Assembly (NCBI GenBank): GCA_004380135.1
Contig: QXCR01000034.1
Location: forward strand, 248,001 to 312,000
DNA from: Stemphylium vesicarium
Taxonomy: Eukaryota; Ascomycota; Dothideomycetes; Pleosporales; Pleosporaceae
Direction: 5' to 3'
Length of the DNA stretch: 64,000 nucleotides
The notes below the pieces were generated by a model. It was not told the DNA's origin. It was given only the letters and a program-made list of their open reading frames with translations, and ran no database searches. The translations under genes were made by a program, and so were the position numbers. Below, in pieces: positions 59,635 through 64,000 of the stretch. Positions within the stretch are counted from its first letter, which is position 1; every line of letters begins with the position of its first letter.

Positions 59635-60030
59635 GTAATTGAGCATGCGGGGTAGATTGAATGCGTACTGAATGAGGGCGCGGGGCGGGCGCACGGCTGC
59701 AGCGATACCCTGACTGCGACTGTACAAATATGGGGGCTTGCGATGATGAAGCCAGTATAGATTTCTTAGGTGCCAAACACGTGCAAAGCCTCGACGAATG
59801 CACGTGTGAAGGAGAGTAGGCTGCGCTCGCTCAATTTCCTATGTCGCTCCAATCTCACTCTCGGTTCCGCACTCACCTTTCACTACCCCATTCGTTGCTA
59901 TTGTGCGTGGCGTTTGCATGCCAACACTGCGCTTCTACCTACCTGGCGGCTCTCATACACCATCATTTATATCTCTACTGGCACTCAGATCATCGTCTCG
60001 CAACAGTAACGCCAGCACTTGCGCGACCAA
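59635..60030. other. Intergenic, no supported gene
   Basis: 396 bp between MIC12 and the next plus-strand gene; 3' UTR plus promoter. Confidence 0.5.
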
Positions 60031-63000
60031 ATGGCTTCTCACGGCAAGGTCTTTGACCTCTTCGACGATCGCTATCTCGACTTACAGGATGTCGTCGGCA
60101 ATGTCGAACCGTTACCCACACTCGTACCCTACGAACAGTACAAGCAGCATCTGATTACTTACCGCATGGATACTAGCCACGAGGTTTTCCTGGCACTTCT
60201 ACAGGACTTTACAGAGCGCAAGGCAATCGAGACGGGCAAAGAGCTATGGACATGGTACGTGCAGTGGGGTGTTGACCAAGCAGCAACGAATCAGTCTATA
60301 GCTGTTCCGCACTCGCCAAAAAAGCCTCGACTTGACCTGGGAAAGCCGAATCTCCCCAATGCGCAACCATCACAACGCAAGGCAGGCCTGATTACGGCTC
60401 AAGCCCGCGTCCTGGACCCAGAACTCATGCACGAAGAGGACATGTTGCGAATCCTTGTCGACATTGTGCAGGTCAACAGCGCCGTAGTGCCAAACTTTAT
60501 CGAGTTCTTGTACCGATGGATCGACTTCTACGAAGGAGATGGCAAGGCCTTGAAAGCAGCTTTGCGCTGGGAGATCCCGAGTCTGTGGGATTTCGAGTAC
60601 CACCCAATTATGGTTCCGGAGGATGTGAAGAAGAAAGTACATGAAGCGAATGGTGGGAGCAAAGACGAAAACAGTCAGATGGATAACAAAACACCAAAAT
60701 GCAGCGATGCAGAGGAGCTCGCGCAAAGTTCGCCTACCAAGAAGATGCGCGAGAGGCCTGACCTAGCGGCCTTGGAACGCAAGGCAGAAGAAAGCGAACG
60801 CCTACAATATCGCGAAGTACACTTTGGTATACAACCACCAAAGCTGAACGAGCCCCTCCCGCCTCTTATCAACATACCTCGAGACCCACAAAAGCGTTCG
60901 AAGTACTATGCTGCCTGCTTCAAATCACGTCAACGAGCATTCTACATGCTTATGGAAGCTGGAGTTACTCCACAGCATATGAGAGACTACAAAAGAGGTC
61001 AAAGAGAAAACGTGAAGGATACCCCATTCGTCGAGGGTGACGGTCTCAGAAACTACGAGCAAGATGCTCAAACGGCACAGAAGGTTTTCCTCGAAAAAGA
61101 AAAGTATATGAAGAAGCAAATGGAGATTGCTATCAGCACCAGATTGGCTGAGGAGGTTCAAGCTGCTGACCGCCGTATTGTACCTGAAGGCGCATCCGGC
61201 GTCCCACTGGTTCCAGTCACACCTGCCCACGCCCACGCCAACCGTCCGGACATGGCCAGACAGATGCTTCGCAAGATCCGGCATACTAGGGATGAAATTG
61301 GGCAAAGAATCAACATTGTCCCTACACCTCTAGTCGGTAAAATGAAGAGTAAGCTTTTCGAACGTGCGAAAGATAGAGAAGCTGTTCTGGGGCCACTTAG
61401 GGGCAGCCCCATGCTTCCGACTCCTGTGCCTCCAACTCCACCGCCTCCCAATCTTCCACGACCGAGTCTACCGTCATTGGCGCATAATCTTGGCCCAAAC
61501 CAAGCACATCGAGCGTTCGATTCCAGCATTGGATCATCAAATCTACAGCAGAATATGCCAGATCATATTGGCTTCCTTTCTCCAGCGACTTCGCCTAGGA
61601 GGAGCCCTACACCGCCACGTATAGCAGATCATATGAGAAATCTCACTCCAGAGCAAGCGCAACAGCTGTTGTCGCAGCTGAACCAACGTCCAAGTCAATT
61701 AGCAGCCACTGGTTCTGGTGTGCTTGTAGCAGGTGGTCAAGATGCTCAGGATGGTGGCAGTTTGGAACCACTTCCAGACTCGATACTTCGACCCTCGAAT
61801 CCGCTTGCTGGGCTTGGACAGACTCCACGATTCTCACTGCCTGTTTTAGCTCCGTCTCGCGCTCCTGCTATCACGATTTCTCCGCCGCATGCCCTCAACA
61901 ACGGATCTCAACACCAGGCACCAAGGGGTTTCGGAGGAGGCTACAATCCTTTCACTGTGCAGCCTCCAGCTGCACTTGCAAATCCACATACTTCTTCATC
62001 CTCCACCCCAGATCACTCACTTCTATCTAGGGCCTTGAACGTTGCTGGCAGTACGAACGGTGTCTCTCTCTATCCAGCTATTCACGGAACTGCACAGCAT
62101 GCACCTCCCCAGCCATCCCCACCCTCTGAACAACCGCAGCCTTATAACTATTCACCAAATTTACCCCAGCAGGCTCAAGAGTTGTCATATACTATCGCTC
62201 CAGGGTTAACGGCTCCGAACCCACCACCTGCATTTGCGCAACGACTTTTGGCTACTCAGCAAGAACAAGGCAACTCTGTATCCGGCCAAGGCTTGCAACA
62301 ACCAGGACCATCTGCGCTTGCGAATCGGGGAATATATGCTCCCAATGATGCAAATGGCCAGTTGACAGCAAGTCAGCCTCAGCGAGACCCACGCCCTCCA
62401 ATTCCGCGTCTTACTCCTCCCCGCCCAGGAATGCAGCGCTCTGCCCCTAGTCCGCTAAACCTCCTCGCACCACCTTCGCCCCTCTCATCACTCGCCCCGT
62501 CCTTGCTATCAACCTCGCCCTTAGCCATTACCCGCCATGGCATCCCCCTCCAAATCTACTTCCCTAAACTGCTCGTTCCAGGAAACACGATAGGTCCAGG
62601 CGGAGCCAAACTGGGTGACGGAGGCAGCGCCGAGACCGACGCTTTCCTCCTCGGCCATGCCCACCCCGGTAGCGGCAAAATCACGCTGAACAAAGCCGTT
62701 TTCCTACCGGTAGGCGTATGGCAGAATGCAGTGGAGCGAGTGAGAAAGGGGAAGTATAATGTGCTGGAATCTTACCCTGCGCCGGGCCCCAGCATGCCGA
62801 ATCACACCACGGGCTTGCCGCATCGAGCTGCGTATAAGAAAATGAAGGAGGTATATGGCTTCATGGTTTCTGCGCCCCCGGCGAAGAGGGAGCGCGAGTT
62901 GACGAAGAGGTGGAGGGTTAGCAAGGGGAGGATGACGGGGAGTGAACGGGGGGGTGTCTGGGAGGGTTGGGGTGTCGAGGTGGATCGAGAGGTTACTCTG

Positions 63001-63159
63001 AGTAGGGAGGAGAGGAGTGGTGCGGTGCTGCATGATAGAATTATTTATGGAGAAAGTGAAGCGGATAAAGAGAGGGAGAGGAGGCGGAGGGAGATTGAGG
63101 AGATGCTGGAAGAAGAAGAAGAGGCGCTCGAGGACATGGACATGGACATGCAAGTGTAG
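60031..63159 (+). CDS. Large fungal protein of unknown function
   Basis: Single exon, 1042 aa from the first in-frame ATG (60031). I do not recognise it. Residues 1-about 200 look folded (KVFDLFDDRYLDLQDVVGNV, LITYRMDTSHEVFLALLQDF, TGKELWTWYVQWGVDQA). A charged, partly helical stretch follows (about 200-400) with FLEKEKYMKKQMEIAISTRL. The middle, about 450-850, is P/S/Q/A-rich and disordered. A conserved-looking segment begins near 855 (PLAITRHGIPLQIYFPKLLV, ITLNKAVFLPVGVWQNAVER). The end is first basic (KRERELTKRWRVSKGR), then strongly acidic with EEEEEALEDMDMDMQ. It could be a nuclear scaffold. There is no basis for naming a process. Confidence 0.8.
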   Translation: MASHGKVFDLFDDRYLDLQDVVGNVEPLPTLVPYEQYKQHLITYRMDTSHEVFLALLQDFTERKAIETGKELWTWYVQWGVDQAATNQSIAVPHSPKKPRLDLGKPNLPNAQPSQRKAGLITAQARVLDPELMHEEDMLRILVDIVQVNSAVVPNFIEFLYRWIDFYEGDGKALKAALRWEIPSLWDFEYHPIMVPEDVKKKVHEANGGSKDENSQMDNKTPKCSDAEELAQSSPTKKMRERPDLAALERKAEESERLQYREVHFGIQPPKLNEPLPPLINIPRDPQKRSKYYAACFKSRQRAFYMLMEAGVTPQHMRDYKRGQRENVKDTPFVEGDGLRNYEQDAQTAQKVFLEKEKYMKKQMEIAISTRLAEEVQAADRRIVPEGASGVPLVPVTPAHAHANRPDMARQMLRKIRHTRDEIGQRINIVPTPLVGKMKSKLFERAKDREAVLGPLRGSPMLPTPVPPTPPPPNLPRPSLPSLAHNLGPNQAHRAFDSSIGSSNLQQNMPDHIGFLSPATSPRRSPTPPRIADHMRNLTPEQAQQLLSQLNQRPSQLAATGSGVLVAGGQDAQDGGSLEPLPDSILRPSNPLAGLGQTPRFSLPVLAPSRAPAITISPPHALNNGSQHQAPRGFGGGYNPFTVQPPAALANPHTSSSSTPDHSLLSRALNVAGSTNGVSLYPAIHGTAQHAPPQPSPPSEQPQPYNYSPNLPQQAQELSYTIAPGLTAPNPPPAFAQRLLATQQEQGNSVSGQGLQQPGPSALANRGIYAPNDANGQLTASQPQRDPRPPIPRLTPPRPGMQRSAPSPLNLLAPPSPLSSLAPSLLSTSPLAITRHGIPLQIYFPKLLVPGNTIGPGGAKLGDGGSAETDAFLLGHAHPGSGKITLNKAVFLPVGVWQNAVERVRKGKYNVLESYPAPGPSMPNHTTGLPHRAAYKKMKEVYGFMVSAPPAKRERELTKRWRVSKGRMTGSERGGVWEGWGVEVDREVTLSREERSGAVLHDRIIYGESEADKERERRRREIEEMLEEEEEALEDMDMDMQV

Positions 63160-63260
63160 GGACATCAGTGGGAAAGAGACTGACAGATGGGCAACCTCTT
63201 CTAAGAGAAGACTTGGCGATCCTTCATTATAGCCTTCAGAGCCCTGATACGGATTGTGCT
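63160..63260. other. Short convergent 3' interval
   Basis: Only about 100 bp separate the stops of the orphan gene and the minus-strand SDR, so the two 3' UTRs probably overlap. Confidence 0.6.
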
Positions 63261-64000
63261 TCAAATGCATCTTCCACCGTCAACTTCAAGGTTGACTCCC
63301 GTAATAAAGCCCGCCTCTTTACTCGCCATGAAAATACACGCATTGACCACGTCATCCACCTCTCCAATGCGTCCCATGGGTACATTCGCCGTGAACTTTG
63401 TTCTGTTCTCTGGCGTATCCTCCATGCCTGTAAAGGCAGAGAAAAGGCCCGTGGCCGTGACCAGGGGACAGATGGACACGACACGGATCTGATGCGGTCC
63501 GTACTCTGCTGCGAGGCCTTTTGTTGCCTAGCAAGGAAGATAGGTTAGCAGAGGCACTTGAGGATGACAAGAACAAGGAAGAGAGACATACGTTCCAAAC
63601 AGCCCCTTTGGAAGCATTATACCACACCAGCCCGGGCCTCGGTCTCGTCGCCCCAACACTCGCAATATTAATTATCACGCCGCCCTCTCCCCTCTCAATT
63701 GCCTGATCAACCCAAGCATTACACCCCAAATAAACCCCTTTGACATTAACATCAAACACCCTATCGAACTCGTCTTCCGTGACAGTTGTCGTCGGCTTGT
63801 TGGTGTACGACCACCCCGCGTTATTCACGAGGATGTCGCAGCTCCCGAACTTTTCGATGCATGCTGCGATGGCACCTTTCCAGTCGGCGGACTTGGTCAC
63901 GTTCATGCTGTGGAAGGACAGGGAGGAGGGGTTTGTGGCACAGGTTTCTTCGCCGCCCGTGGAATTGATGTCGCAGACGAGGACTTTGGCGCCTTCTGAG
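63261..64000 (-). CDS. Short-chain dehydrogenase/reductase (5' end outside window)
   Basis: Two exons are visible on the minus strand: 64000-63592 (partial) and 63527-63261; the intron is 64 nt. The visible part begins SEGAKVLVCDIN, the second beta strand of the Rossmann fold. The N-terminal TGxxxGIG lies beyond the edge. It continues DILVNNAGW, NVKGVYLGCNAWVDQAIERG, GGVIINIASVGATRPRPGLV and WYNASKGAV, with the catalytic Tyr and Lys as YNASK. The end is IGEVDDVVNACIFMASKEAG then FITGVNLEVDGGRCI, typical of classical SDRs of the 3-oxoacyl-reductase/glucose-dehydrogenase type. NAD(P)-dependent alcohol or ketone oxidoreduction is secure; the substrate is not. It is distinct from the SDR domain at 48-50 kb. 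Confidence 0.88.

Overview
This window is nuclear DNA from a filamentous ascomycete. The best fit is class Dothideomycetes, order Pleosporales. The evidence is short 45-110 nt spliceosomal introns (GTRNGY donors, CTAAC-like branch sites), balanced base composition, genes on both strands without operons, and fungal families such as DUF6594, DUF7708-NACHT, Ecl1, MICOS Mic12 and Nem1. Protein identities come from reading translations and motifs; no database search was run. Spliced models were checked by reading-frame phase.

Layout. 0-9 kb: a JmjC/zinc-finger gene cut by the left edge, COQ2 (divergent), VPS29, and a MET22/HAL2-type phosphatase. 9-17 kb: mostly gene-free DNA around an Ecl1-family longevity regulator. 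17-24 kb: a low-complexity repeat protein (TPX2-like at best), a mitochondrial-type alanine:glyoxylate aminotransferase, and a single-pass surface protein. 24-30 kb: an accessory-looking pocket with a small PY-motif membrane protein, two retropepsin-like genes and a DUF6594 membrane protein. 31-37 kb: a nuclear thiol peroxidase, an AAAP amino-acid transporter, and a SWIM/RING protein with a SUMO-interacting motif. 38-41 kb: a large repetitive secreted cell-wall-type protein. 41-46 kb: about 5 kb without a recognisable gene. 46.3-46.5 kb: the U2 snRNA gene. 48-50 kb: a short-chain dehydrogenase fused to a NodB-type deacetylase. 51-63 kb: eIF2B-beta (divergent from NEM1), an NLR-like NACHT gene, MIC12, a large orphan protein, and a second short-chain dehydrogenase cut by the right edge.

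The most striking observation is that the U2 snRNA gene on the minus strand appears to be interrupted by a 70-nt spliceosomal intron (donor GTAAGT, branch GCTAAC, acceptor AG). Removing it restores a perfect 6-bp stem IIa. The spliceosome would therefore need U2 to mature its own U2. Other points of interest are the SDR-deacetylase fusion, a candidate SUMO-targeted ubiquitin ligase, paired retropepsin-like genes, and very small exons (14, 15 and 21 nt).

The genes do not form one pathway. Most are housekeeping: ubiquinone synthesis, retromer, sulfur and glyoxylate metabolism, translation initiation, lipid signalling at the nuclear envelope, cristae organisation, and splicing. The 24-30 kb pocket and the NLR at 55-58 kb are the variable, self/non-self-like part.
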